A DNA stretch of 64,000 bases from CAZWDL01 sp964632995 (GTDB taxonomy: Bacteria; Bacteroidota; Bacteroidia; Chitinophagales; Saprospiraceae): the NCBI GenBank assembly GCA_964632995.1, contig CAZWDL010000018.1, positions 1-64,000 on the forward strand. Reading direction: 5' to 3'. Positions 46,962-56,262 of this stretch are shown piece by piece (positions within the stretch are counted from its first letter, which is position 1; each line of letters begins with the position of its first letter). The translations under genes and the position numbers were made by a program. The notes below the pieces were generated by a model, which saw nothing but the letters and a program-made list of their open reading frames with translations, was not told where the DNA came from and made no database searches.

Positions 46962-48221
46962 ATGATTACATTTGAAAGATTTGTTCTAAAAAACGGTCTC
47001 CGCGTGTTGGTGCACGAAGATGACAGCACGCCTATGGTAGCCGTCAATGTATTGTATAATGTGGGAGCGCGTGACGAATCGCCGGAGAAAACAGGGTTTG
47101 CTCACCTGTTCGAACACCTGATGTTCGGAGGGTCGGCCAACGTTCCGGATTATGACGATCCCATCCAGCAAGCGGGTGGAGAGAATAACGCATTTACGAA
47201 TAACGATATAACCAATTTCTATAATATCTTACCGGCTGAGAATATCGAAACGCCATTTTGGCTGGAATCCGACCGGATGCTCCATCTCAAATTTGACGAA
47301 CAGGTACTGGAAATACAGCGTAAAGTCGTCGTGGAAGAATTCAAAGAAACCTGCCTGAATCAGCCTTACGGCGACGTCTGGCATCATCTTACGGATATGG
47401 CCTATAAAGTGCATCCCTATCGCTGGCCGACGATAGGGAAGGTGCCCAGGCATGTGGAAGAGGCAACCCTGGAAGAGGTCAAAACTTTCTATTATAAATT
47501 CTACCAGCCCAATAATGCTATTCTTACCGTTGCGGGTAATGTGACGGTGGATCGCGTGCGGGAGCTGGCGGAGAAGTGGTTCGGTGATATTCCTGCCGGC
47601 AAAGCCATCGCGCGCCTGCTTCCCAAAGAACCGCCGCAGCGCCGCGCCGAACAGCGGATCAACGAAGCCAACGTGCCAGTCGACGCCTTGTACCTGGCTT
47701 TTCATACACCGGCTCGCACCGATCCTGATTACTATCCCACCGATCTCATTACGGATATATTGAGCAGCGGTTCTTCTTCCCGGCTTTACCGGCGCCTGCT
47801 CATGAATAGAGAGCTCTTTTCCAGCATCGATGCCTACCTTACGGGAAGCATTGATCCGGGGTTGCTGGTCATAGAGGGGAAGCCGGCCGAAGGCGTCAGC
47901 CTGGAAAAAGCAGAGCAGACAATATGGGAAGAACTGGATCAGTTAAAGTCAGCGCCTTTCCCTCCGGCAGAATTACAAAAAATCAAGAATAAAATCGAGA
48001 GTACCCTGGCTTTTTCAGAACTGAATATTCTGAACAGAGCCATCAACCTGGCTTTCTTCGAAGTGTTGGAAGCCCCTGAATTGGTCAACCGGGAGGCAGG
48101 ACTATATCAGAGCGTCACCGCGGAGGATATTCAGCGTGTAGCTCAGCAGGTGCTCTCTCCGGAGAACTGTTCCCAGCTTTACTATAAAGCCAGGCCGTCC
48201 TCCACTGCATCAGTTGAATAG
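46962..48221 (+). CDS. M16-family zinc peptidase
   Basis: The 419-residue protein has the inverted zinc motif HxxEH in GFAHLFEHLMFGGS (near residue 48) and a second domain with the inactive half-repeat typical of M16B proteases (SSGSSSRLYRRLL). No signal peptide is evident. Members cleave peptides or process proteins and often act as pairs; no second subunit is adjacent. The 3' end overlaps that of the convergent TlpA-like gene by 12 bases. Confidence 0.9.
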   Translation: MITFERFVLKNGLRVLVHEDDSTPMVAVNVLYNVGARDESPEKTGFAHLFEHLMFGGSANVPDYDDPIQQAGGENNAFTNNDITNFYNILPAENIETPFWLESDRMLHLKFDEQVLEIQRKVVVEEFKETCLNQPYGDVWHHLTDMAYKVHPYRWPTIGKVPRHVEEATLEEVKTFYYKFYQPNNAILTVAGNVTVDRVRELAEKWFGDIPAGKAIARLLPKEPPQRRAEQRINEANVPVDALYLAFHTPARTDPDYYPTDLITDILSSGSSSRLYRRLLMNRELFSSIDAYLTGSIDPGLLVIEGKPAEGVSLEKAEQTIWEELDQLKSAPFPPAELQKIKNKIESTLAFSELNILNRAINLAFFEVLEAPELVNREAGLYQSVTAEDIQRVAQQVLSPENCSQLYYKARPSSTASVE

Positions 48222-49580
48222 CTCCTCCAGCTTGCGCTCCAGGGCGGCGCCCCGCAAATTGCGGGCGATGATGCGCCCTTCTTCATCCAGTAATAAGGTG
48301 TGCGGAATAGAAGTGATGCTGTAGGTTTGAGCCACCTGGTTTCTCCAGCCCTTAAGGTCACTGACGTGCTGCCATTCCAGGCCGTCTTTTTCAATGGCCT
48401 GTATCCAGCGATCCCGGTCATTGTCAAGGCTGACCCCGAGGATTTCAAACCCCTGATCTTTGTACTTATCATACATGCGTACCACATTCGGGTTTTCCCG
48501 GCGGCAGGGACCGCACCAGCTGGCCCAGAAGTCAACTAATACGACTTTACCCCGCAGGTCGCTGAGGCTGAGCGGTTGCCCCGCCGGAGTCTCCTGCGTG
48601 AAGTCGGGCGCCTGGCCACCGATGGCGAAGGCGCGGGCCGTTTGAATCTTTCGCTCCAGTTGCTGACGAGTGGCCTGGTCCATATCGGGAAATTCCTGCA
48701 GGAAGTTCTCGGTAAACTGTAGCTGGTTGGGATGGTTCTTCTGATCCAGCAAATTGATTACCCCAGCGTAGGCCATCATACGGGACCGGCTGCCGGCAGG
48801 CGTCTGCGCAATAGCGTTTTCCAGGTAAGTTTTGTGATCTTGGGCATCGAGGCCGACACTACTCAGTGTTTGCGCATAATTTTGGAACGCTTCGTATACC
48901 CAGGGCAGTTGATTATAAGCCGCTTCCTGCAGATCGGCATATTTGAAATATTCGCCGGCGAAATAGGCGATCTCGTTTTTGTAACGGCCATTATTGTTGT
49001 TGAAAAAGCTGAGGTAGGTGTTTAATGCGGCTACCCTGGCAAACAAAGGATTAGCTTCCTTCAGAGAATCGAGAAAGGCTACTTTCTCCTGGTCGAGCGT
49101 TTTCATCTCGGCCACGACAGCGTTGAGTTCTTCTTTGTTTTGAGCCTGCCGGTAGCTCCTCAGTTGCCGGCCGAAGCGTTCACGGAAATCATTGATGCGC
49201 TCTTTAAGTTGCTGGTATTCGGTATTGATCTGGGAACCGCTGATCTCTGTACGCCGGGGGTTCTCACAGCTGCCGGTGAGCTGCAGGCCGCTTTCCTGGC
49301 CCAGAATAATGGGGAGCATGTTATTACCGGTTTCACCTATGTGGTAAAAAGTGTGCGGCTGTTTAGGCAATGTCAGCCGGTAATGGTCTGCTTCACCCGT
49401 AGCTTCCGCGCTTTTTACCTCCTGAAAGGTAAAGCCGTTAAAGGCAAACAGCTTAGGGACATCTTTGCAGGCGACGAAGTTGAGTTCCAGTTCAACTTCT
49501 CCCTGTTGTGCCGGCAGGGCGGAGAGTAAAAGAAACCAACTGAACAGGGTGAGCGTGAAGAGCTTGATTCTATATTGCAT
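48210..49580 (-). CDS. TlpA-like thiol-disulfide oxidoreductase
   Basis: This 456-residue exported protein has a signal peptide (LTLFSWFLLLSALPAQ), an N-terminal DUF4369-like strand domain (about residues 28-130) and a long helical middle. The C-terminal thioredoxin domain has VDFWASWCGPCRRENPNV (active CxxC). This layout is common in Bacteroidota, where it is tied to periplasmic disulfide or cytochrome maturation. The cis-Pro motif is TSIPHTLLLD. It is tail-to-tail with the M16 gene. Confidence 0.9.
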   Translation of the reverse strand: MQYRIKLFTLTLFSWFLLLSALPAQQGEVELELNFVACKDVPKLFAFNGFTFQEVKSAEATGEADHYRLTLPKQPHTFYHIGETGNNMLPIILGQESGLQLTGSCENPRRTEISGSQINTEYQQLKERINDFRERFGRQLRSYRQAQNKEELNAVVAEMKTLDQEKVAFLDSLKEANPLFARVAALNTYLSFFNNNNGRYKNEIAYFAGEYFKYADLQEAAYNQLPWVYEAFQNYAQTLSSVGLDAQDHKTYLENAIAQTPAGSRSRMMAYAGVINLLDQKNHPNQLQFTENFLQEFPDMDQATRQQLERKIQTARAFAIGGQAPDFTQETPAGQPLSLSDLRGKVVLVDFWASWCGPCRRENPNVVRMYDKYKDQGFEILGVSLDNDRDRWIQAIEKDGLEWQHVSDLKGWRNQVAQTYSITSIPHTLLLDEEGRIIARNLRGAALERKLEELFN

Positions 49581-49787
49581 GGTGTACTGTAATTTTTGCC
49601 AAAAATAACCTTATTATATCGGAAAAACAATTACCACCCTCTGAGTGGTTTTTATAGTGGAGCAGTTCGTTGTGCTAATCCGGGGGCAGGTTCAAATTGT
49701 CTAAAAAGGATGCGCTTTCCCTGGGAAATACCTTAAATTAGCAGTCCTCTTATTAACAGAGGGCTGGTATTAAAGTAGAGAAGAATT

Positions 49788-50288
49788 ATGCGTTTTGAAT
49801 ATAGAAGTAAAAATAAGAGCCCGATAAGCGGCATTTTCGGTCTGATCATTCTGGCCCTTGTGCTGGTTGGTCTGTTCATGTTGGCCCGGTTCGTTTTCCG
49901 TATTCTGGCTTTCCTGGCCCCGGTCTTGATTATCGTGGCGCTCATACTCGATTACAAAACCGTGATCGGCTATGGGAAGTGGCTGGTTAACCTGGTTAAG
50001 CAAACCCCTCTGATGGGTATTCTGGCCATCGTTCTGACTGTGTTGGGCTTCCCGCTGGTGTCGGCTTTCCTGGCAGGTAAGGCCTACCTGAGCCGCAATG
50101 TCAAGCAGGCGGAGAAAGAACAAGAGCCGCAACGGGAAGGCGAGTATATCGATTTTGAAGAAGTTGACGAACAACCGCTCGAACTGCCCGAACTGTCGAA
50201 AATTAAAAAGGAGGAAGAACGGAAAAGACCTTCCGAACCCAAAACCAAACCCAAGGAAGATGATAAGTACGACAGCTTGTTTGATTAA
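49788..50288 (+). CDS. hypothetical membrane protein
   Basis: This 166-residue protein has three hydrophobic segments (GIFGLIILALVLVGLF, VFRILAFLAPVLIIVAL, LMGILAIVLTVLGFPLVSAFL) followed by a charged C-terminal tail. The tail is rich in Glu and Lys (EKEQEPQREGEYIDFEEVDE, KPKEDDKYDSLFD). The family was not recognised. The next gene begins 10 bases downstream, suggesting an operon with the glycosyltransferase. Confidence 0.7.
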   Translation: MRFEYRSKNKSPISGIFGLIILALVLVGLFMLARFVFRILAFLAPVLIIVALILDYKTVIGYGKWLVNLVKQTPLMGILAIVLTVLGFPLVSAFLAGKAYLSRNVKQAEKEQEPQREGEYIDFEEVDEQPLELPELSKIKKEEERKRPSEPKTKPKEDDKYDSLFD

Positions 50289-50298
50289 CTCCGGATGA

Positions 50299-51456
50299 AT
50301 GTTCACATTGTATGTCTGGGGTATCCTGACTTTTGGGCTGGGCCTTGCCTACCTGCTGCTGATTCACTATTTCCTGTGGCACTGGCGTCAGTTGCCGCCG
50401 CCCGCTCCGCCCGATGCGAAAACGATCTTCCCCGCTTACATCAGCGTAATGGTCCCTGCTCGCAATGAAGCCGAAGCTATCGGGGATTGCCTGGACGCCC
50501 TTTTTCAACAAAACTATCCTAAAACCAATTACGAGGTAATTGTTATCGATGATTACTCTACCGACGCTACGCCGGAAATCGTTCAAAAATACCGGCAACC
50601 CGGACTGCGATTGATCAAACTGGCCGACCAAGGGCAGGAAGCAACCGCCGGGGCTAATAAAAAAAAGGCGCTGGAAGCCGGCATAGCTGAAGCCGAAGGA
50701 ATACTCATTGTGACGACAGATGCCGATTGTATCGCTCCACCGGATTGGCTGGCGATGATTTCCGCCCACCACCGGAAGGAAGAACAGGCCTTTATCGCCG
50801 GACCGGTAGCCTTTCACCGGGAAAAAAATGCGCTTAGCCGGTTTCAGTCACTTGACTTTCTTGGGACCATGCTGCTGACAGGGGCCGGCATCCACGCCGG
50901 CTGGATGCACCTGGCCAACGGCGCCAACCTGGCCTTCCCCAAAAAGGTTTTTGAAGAAGTCGGCGGCTACGCCGGTATCGACCACCTTGCCTCCGGCGAC
51001 GATATGCTGTTGATGCACAAAATAGCCAAACGCTATCCCCGGCGTATTGGATTTTTAAAATCTCCTATCGCGCTCGTCCGCACGGAAGCAAAAGCCTCCT
51101 GGCGCGCTTTCATTCAGCAACGCCTGCGCTGGGCGACCAAATCGAGCGCCTATCAGGAACGGCAGGTCACCGCCGTATTGGCGCTGGTATTTTTTCTCTG
51201 TTGGGCTATCTTGCTCAGCCCCCTGCTGCTGTTCTTCTACGGACCTGCGGCCATCATTATTCCCGGCATACTGCTGAGCTTTAAAGTATGGGCTGACTAT
51301 CGACTGCTCCGGGAAGCCAGCCGTTTTTTTGCTCGCCCGGAGCTCATGCGGCATTTCTGGGTAAGCCAGGGACTGCATATTGTCTATATCGCACTCATCG
51401 GTTTATGGAGTAACCTGGTGAAGGAATACGAGTGGAAAGGACGGCGCGTACGCTAA
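50299..51456 (+). CDS. membrane family 2 glycosyltransferase
   Basis: The 385-residue product has an N-terminal membrane segment, a GT2 domain (VMVPARNEAEAIGDCLDALF, IVIDDYSTDATPE, TTDADCIAP with DxD, ANLAFPKKVFEEVGGY, GDDM and QQRLRWATK, the QxxRW motif) and three C-terminal membrane segments. QxxRW indicates a processive or polyprenyl-phosphate-type enzyme. The acceptor is unknown; it probably contributes to envelope glycans or glycolipids. Confidence 0.9.
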   Translation: MFTLYVWGILTFGLGLAYLLLIHYFLWHWRQLPPPAPPDAKTIFPAYISVMVPARNEAEAIGDCLDALFQQNYPKTNYEVIVIDDYSTDATPEIVQKYRQPGLRLIKLADQGQEATAGANKKKALEAGIAEAEGILIVTTDADCIAPPDWLAMISAHHRKEEQAFIAGPVAFHREKNALSRFQSLDFLGTMLLTGAGIHAGWMHLANGANLAFPKKVFEEVGGYAGIDHLASGDDMLLMHKIAKRYPRRIGFLKSPIALVRTEAKASWRAFIQQRLRWATKSSAYQERQVTAVLALVFFLCWAILLSPLLLFFYGPAAIIIPGILLSFKVWADYRLLREASRFFARPELMRHFWVSQGLHIVYIALIGLWSNLVKEYEWKGRRVR

Positions 51457-51579
51457 GACAGCGGGAGCAACAGGTCCCTTAGGGGCCGGAGAAAAATAGC
51501 CGCATCAGATGGGGAAGTTATTCTTCTCCGGGCCCTTCATCCGGGTTAAGCCCTGACCGTGAATCCACGCCCTCTCCCC

Positions 51580-52434
51580 TCACTCATACACGCAGGTCGA
51601 ATTATCCGCTTTGACATAGTAATCCTTGTAATTGGTGGCCTCAGGGTCCATACATCCCGCCAGGTTGAGCAGCTCCACCTTCCGGAATTCGATGGGGTGG
51701 CTTTCGCTTTGCAGCGAAATATAACCGCCTTCGATCAGCTTTCCGTCCAGCTTGACCCCCTCCCGGTAATTGCTGACCACGCCGCCTCCGTACTGCGGCT
51801 TCTGATACTCGATCACTACTTCATCCTCCACAATATGCTGAATGAGCGAGTCGCCCAGGGCGACGATTTCCACGGTGACCCACTGATCGCCATGATAAGT
51901 TTTCGAGGAGGAGTTCAGACAATGCTGGGTGATCAGCTCGCCGTCCATCACCACATTGGTGCCGGGCGTACAGAGGTTGGCAGTGGAGCGTTCGCCCTCG
52001 CCGGAGCCGCCCAGGAACTGCACTTCAATGGAAATCGGAAAATCCTGGTCTAAGCCCATGCTCTCTGCCGACTGGCCGTGGATCATCGCCCCACTGTTGC
52101 GATAAGCCCAGCCTTCCCCTCCCGGCGCCTGTTCGCCTACGAAGTGGTACTCAACACGCAGGCGGTAATAGGAAAAAGGTTTCTCGTAAAAAATGTGGCC
52201 GAAGCGATTGTCAAAGGCCTCGTATTCATCGTAGGAGACGACGAGCTTGCCGTCTTCCACCTGGAAGGTGTTGCCGTAATTATCGTTGAGAGGGTAGCCG
52301 GCGATCTTGACGTTCCAGCCGCTGAGATCTTTGCCGTTGAAGAGGCTTACCCAGTTTTTGTCGGTGGAAGACGTCGGTTGCGCCTGCAGCTGTAACATAC
52401 CCAGCAGCAGAAAGAAGAGGATTCGATAGATCAT
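51580..52434 (-). CDS. exported DUF1080 (3-keto-disaccharide hydrolase-like) protein
   Basis: This 284-residue protein starts MIYRILFFLLLGML, a signal peptide. The DUF1080 concanavalin-like domain is clear: WVSLFNGKDLSGWNVKI, GHIFYEKPFSYYRLRVEY, NSGAMIHGQ, ISIEVQFLGG, WVTVEIVALGDSLIQH, GGYISLQSESHPIEFRKVEL. The last 25 residues (GCMDPEATNYKDYYVKAD and NSTCVY) look like the short Cys-paired tags that end many exported Bacteroidota proteins. Start at 52434 is preferred over 52485. Confidence 0.87.
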   Translation of the reverse strand: MIYRILFFLLLGMLQLQAQPTSSTDKNWVSLFNGKDLSGWNVKIAGYPLNDNYGNTFQVEDGKLVVSYDEYEAFDNRFGHIFYEKPFSYYRLRVEYHFVGEQAPGGEGWAYRNSGAMIHGQSAESMGLDQDFPISIEVQFLGGSGEGERSTANLCTPGTNVVMDGELITQHCLNSSSKTYHGDQWVTVEIVALGDSLIQHIVEDEVVIEYQKPQYGGGVVSNYREGVKLDGKLIEGGYISLQSESHPIEFRKVELLNLAGCMDPEATNYKDYYVKADNSTCVYE

Positions 52435-52531
52435 ACTTGTGTTGTTTTGGAAGGAACAAGTTAATAACTTGTCTGCAAGGAGCAAATTCTGTTTCTTTAG
52501 CAGACGTAATTTTTACCATCAACCCTTTACC

Positions 52532-54598
52532 ATGTCCTCTACCCGCCGCCTGGCAGCGATCATGTTTTCCGATATAGCAGGTTACACCGCCATGATGCAA
52601 CGAGATGAAACGGACGGGCTCCGGCGTCTGCGCCGGTATCGGGAGGTATTGGAAAGCCGGGTGGATGCACACGGCGGTGAAATTATCCAGCACTATGGGG
52701 ATGGGAGCCTGAGTATCTTTTCCAGTGCAGTGGAGGCCGTTTCCTGCGCCCGCGAAATTCAGGGCAGTTTGCGGGAGGAACCCCGCGTGCCCCTGCGTAT
52801 CGGTCTGCACGTAGGAGATGTGGCGATGGAGGGCGAGCACCTGTATGGCGATGGCGTAAACCTGGCTTCACGTGTAGAAGCACTGGCTATCCCCGGTGGA
52901 ATACTTTTGACTGAACGCGTCATGTTTGACATACGTAATCATCCGGAATTTCACCTGGTTTCGTTAGGGGAGTTTTTTTTCAAAAATGTAAAGGAACCCA
53001 TGGAGGTCTTTGCGCTCAGCGACACCGGACTTCCGGTTCCCAGCCGGCGAGAAGTACGCCGCCGGCTGCAGGTGACGACGGCTGTTAATGAGCGTCCGGC
53101 CCTGCGGCGGCAGCGCTGGCTATGGCCGTTGCTGACCCTGTTGCTGCTCGTTGTAACGGCTGTCATTCTTTGGCCGGAAGGCGGAGCTTATTCAGAGCGA
53201 AAGGCTTCTGTGAGTAGCAGTAAGTCGATTGCCGTGCTTCCCTTCGACGACCTGAGCGCCAGCGGTGACCAGACCTACTTCGGTGACGGGGTGGCGGAAG
53301 AAATTCTCAATGCGCTGGCCCAGGTGGAGGAGCTGAAGGTCGTCGGCCGCACCTCTTCTTTCGCCTTCCGCGATCAATCGGTAGATCTGCGCGAGATTGG
53401 CCGACGGCTGGGGGTCAATACTGTCTTGGAGGGCAGTGTTCGCAGAGCTGGTGATCAGGTTGTCATCACCGCTCAGCTGATCGATGCAACGAATGGCTAT
53501 CATCTGTGGTCGGAAGAATACGACCGACGCATGGATAGTATTTTTGTCATCCAGCGCGAAATTGCACAGTCGGTCGTTGGAAAATTAAAAGATATTTTAC
53601 TCGTCGAAGGCCACTCCGCTATCGAGCTCAACCCCAGTACGGCCAGCCGGGAAGCCTATGATTTATACCTAAAGGGAAAATACCTGCTCAGTCAGCGCGC
53701 TGACGGCGCCCAGCAGGCGCGCGATTTTTTTCAACGGGCGGTTGGCCTCGATTCTTCTTTCGCCCAGGCCTATGCCGGCCTGGGCCACGCTTACCTTTGG
53801 CTCGCCTGGGGCAGTTACCTGCCTTCACACGAGGCCTTTCCGGAAGCCCGGCGACATGCCCTGCGGGCGCTGGAGCTGCAGCCGGAGCTCGCTTACGCGC
53901 ATGCTATCATGGGATCAATAAGGATGTGGTACGACTGGGATTGGTCGGGGGCGCTGGAAGACCTGGAACGGGCGGTCTCTATCAGCCCTTCTGAAGCCGG
54001 CGCCTATCTCGATCTGGGCTGGTGGCATACCGTCGCCGGGCACTTCGATCGCGGCATCCGTTCTGCGGAAAAAGCGGTGGAACTCGATCCGCTCAACCTG
54101 GAATATCACATCGACCTGGCAGACTTTCATCGCCTGGCGCGTCGCTACGGGGCCGCTTTGGAAATGAGTCAGGCTGCCCAGCAACTGTATCCGGATAACA
54201 GCGAGACACACTGGATAGAAGGAATGATCCACTACAATCAGGAAAATTACCGGAAAGCAGAACGCGCCTTTCGCCGGGCCGGCGAGCTCTCCGAAGGGCA
54301 AACCTGGGCGCGGGTCCATCTGGCTATGGCCCTGGCCAAATCCGGGAAAGAAGCCGAAGCGAGGGCGCTGCTCTCCGAACTGCGCAGCCGGCCCCGGCAA
54401 ACAGTGGCCGCCCCCGTCGAGTTCGCCATGGCTTATCTGGCTCTGGGAGAGAAAGCCACCGCTCTCAACCTGCTGGAGCAAGCTTACCGAATACGCGCCA
54501 ACTGGCTGATCTCGATTAAAGTAGATCCCGTCTGGGAGCCGCTGCGCGAAGAGCCGCGCTTTCAGGCCCTGGTCAAACAGATGGGTTTCCCCGAGTGA
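52532..54598 (+). CDS. class III nucleotidyl cyclase-TolB-like-TPR protein
   Basis: The 688-residue product begins with a class III cyclase domain: AAIMFSDIAGYTAMM (metal Asp), QHYGDGSLSIFSS (second metal Asp), GDGVNLASRVEALA (catalytic Asn and Arg). The Lys that usually precedes the GDG loop and reads adenine is Gln here (IIQHYGDG). A membrane segment (WLWPLLTLLLLVVTAVIL, about residue 196) and a TolB-like N-domain (SIAVLPFDDLSASGDQTYF) follow. The rest is tetratricopeptide repeats. The family is probably an adenylate cyclase with an extracytoplasmic sensor part. Confidence 0.88.
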   Translation: MSSTRRLAAIMFSDIAGYTAMMQRDETDGLRRLRRYREVLESRVDAHGGEIIQHYGDGSLSIFSSAVEAVSCAREIQGSLREEPRVPLRIGLHVGDVAMEGEHLYGDGVNLASRVEALAIPGGILLTERVMFDIRNHPEFHLVSLGEFFFKNVKEPMEVFALSDTGLPVPSRREVRRRLQVTTAVNERPALRRQRWLWPLLTLLLLVVTAVILWPEGGAYSERKASVSSSKSIAVLPFDDLSASGDQTYFGDGVAEEILNALAQVEELKVVGRTSSFAFRDQSVDLREIGRRLGVNTVLEGSVRRAGDQVVITAQLIDATNGYHLWSEEYDRRMDSIFVIQREIAQSVVGKLKDILLVEGHSAIELNPSTASREAYDLYLKGKYLLSQRADGAQQARDFFQRAVGLDSSFAQAYAGLGHAYLWLAWGSYLPSHEAFPEARRHALRALELQPELAYAHAIMGSIRMWYDWDWSGALEDLERAVSISPSEAGAYLDLGWWHTVAGHFDRGIRSAEKAVELDPLNLEYHIDLADFHRLARRYGAALEMSQAAQQLYPDNSETHWIEGMIHYNQENYRKAERAFRRAGELSEGQTWARVHLAMALAKSGKEAEARALLSELRSRPRQTVAAPVEFAMAYLALGEKATALNLLEQAYRIRANWLISIKVDPVWEPLREEPRFQALVKQMGFPE

Positions 54599-54707
54599 GA
54601 AAAGCCTAAACCACTTCGAAATTGCCGATGCTTGAATATAGATAGCGAATTTTTACTAAATTTAGGATGATCAGTAGTTACACTTAAAATCCTAAAACCC
54701 GCCACCT

Positions 54708-55304
54708 ATGCAACGCAACATTCTGATTGTCATCTTGCTGCCCTTATTGTTCACCTCCGCTTGTGCGCAGGACAATATTCCCGACAAAGAAGGACAGATC
54801 AACGCCGCCGTTCAGGCCGCACCCGAAGAAGAGCGCAACGGCGCCACCGTGCTCGGCTATACCAGCTCCGGCGAACTCGTCACCTTGCGCGAAGGAACCA
54901 ACGTGCTCATCTGCCTGGCCGACGACCCGGACCGGCAGGGTTTTAGTGCTGCCTGTTACCATAAAGATCTTGAACCCTTCATGGCGCGTGGCCGCGAACT
55001 GCGTGCCGAAGGCAAAAGCTCCGGCGAAATATTCGATATCCGCGAAGCGGAAGCTAAGTCGGGAGAATTGAAAATGCCGGATCAACCCACTACCTTGCAC
55101 CTTTTGGAAGGCGCCAAAGGGGAATACGATCCGGCTACCGGCCAGGTGACGGACGCCTATTACCGCTACGTCGTCTACATCCCCTGGGCCACCGCTAAAT
55201 CTACCGGTTTGCCCACCAAACCCATCGTGCCCGGCGCTCCCTGGATTATGGACCCCGGCTCACACCGGGCTCATATTATGGTGACGCCGCCGCCGAAAGA
55301 GTGA
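54708..55304 (+). CDS. hypothetical lipoprotein
   Basis: This 198-residue protein has a lipoprotein signal peptide with lipobox TSAC (LLPLLFTSACAQ). The remainder is a compact domain (GYTSSGELVTLREGTNVLIC, CYHKDLEPFMARGRELRAEGK, RYVVYIPWATAKSTGLPTKP, GSHRAHIMVTPP). The family was not recognised. It lies 98 bases upstream of the SGNH hydrolase. Confidence 0.65.
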   Translation: MQRNILIVILLPLLFTSACAQDNIPDKEGQINAAVQAAPEEERNGATVLGYTSSGELVTLREGTNVLICLADDPDRQGFSAACYHKDLEPFMARGRELRAEGKSSGEIFDIREAEAKSGELKMPDQPTTLHLLEGAKGEYDPATGQVTDAYYRYVVYIPWATAKSTGLPTKPIVPGAPWIMDPGSHRAHIMVTPPPKE

Positions 55305-55402
55305 GTGGAAGTGGGAAGTTTTATCCGACCAGGCCGCGAAGCGGAATGGGCGGGCGGAAAGCTTCTACTCCAAATGCAGAAATAATCTTGCAATTGTTCA
55401 AT

Positions 55403-56185
55403 ATGCCCCCACAGCTTCAATACCTCGCCGGCCTTGCGCTGTTGTCCCCTCTGCTGCCTGTACTCTTTTGGCAGGGTAAACGGGTGCGGCAGGAGGCGCC
55501 GGAATTGCCGGAAGCCGCCCGCAGCAGAACGGGACAATGGGGAGAAGGCCCGCCGGTACGCCGGGTGATTCTGCTGGGCGAGTCTACGGTAGCCGGTGTC
55601 GGCGTAACGGATCACCGGGAGGGGCTGGCCGGCCAATTGGCCGCCGGGCTTAGCAAGGGGTGGGGAACAGCTGTCCATTGGGAGGTGGTAGCCAGAAGTG
55701 GTTACACCGCGAAACGGGTAACAAGCGAACTCATCCCGCAGTTAGCCGGAAAAGCCGCTGACCTTTGCGTTGTCGGCCTGGGAGGCAATGATACTTTTCA
55801 TATGACCAGCCCCCGTCGCTGGCGGCGGGATGTGAAGAACCTGATCAAAGCCATCGGGCTGCAGCTGCCGCACTGTCCTGTTTTGTTCGCCCAACTTCCA
55901 CCCGTAGGGGAGTTTCCGGCGCTGACGCCCTTGTTGCAGCGGGTGCTCGGCAGGCAGGTTCTGCTCCTGCATGAAGTGCTGCGGGATTTAGCCGGTCAAT
56001 ATCCCGGCGTCTATTTCCCGGATCGGCCTATTCGCTTCGAAGAGTGGGCGGCGAAAGCGCCGGACGGACTGGAGGTGGAAGATTTTTTCAGTGACGGCGT
56101 GCATCCCTCGCGCCTTACTTACGCCATGTGGGCGGAGGCGCTGGCTGATTTTGCGCTGGAGCAATCGGCTCCAGGTAGGCATTGA
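55403..56185 (+). CDS. SGNH/GDSL-like esterase
   Basis: This 260-residue protein has an N-terminal hydrophobic segment (YLAGLALLSPLLPVLF), probably a membrane anchor or signal. The hydrolase blocks are ILLGESTVAGVG (block I with catalytic Ser in GES), VVGLGGNDTFH (block III) and DGVHPS (block V with Asp and His). Substrate unknown; family members are esterases or lipases. It ends 77 bases before the reductase gene that opens the prenylquinone cluster. ATG at 55403 is chosen over the longer frame from 55301. Confidence 0.85.
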   Translation: MPPQLQYLAGLALLSPLLPVLFWQGKRVRQEAPELPEAARSRTGQWGEGPPVRRVILLGESTVAGVGVTDHREGLAGQLAAGLSKGWGTAVHWEVVARSGYTAKRVTSELIPQLAGKAADLCVVGLGGNDTFHMTSPRRWRRDVKNLIKAIGLQLPHCPVLFAQLPPVGEFPALTPLLQRVLGRQVLLLHEVLRDLAGQYPGVYFPDRPIRFEEWAAKAPDGLEVEDFFSDGVHPSRLTYAMWAEALADFALEQSAPGRH

Positions 56186-56262
56186 GGTCCGGAGTAATAT
56201 TTTCAGCTTCCTGAACCAGCTTAGCTTCCTTGTGTTAGACATAAACAATTAATCAACCATTC

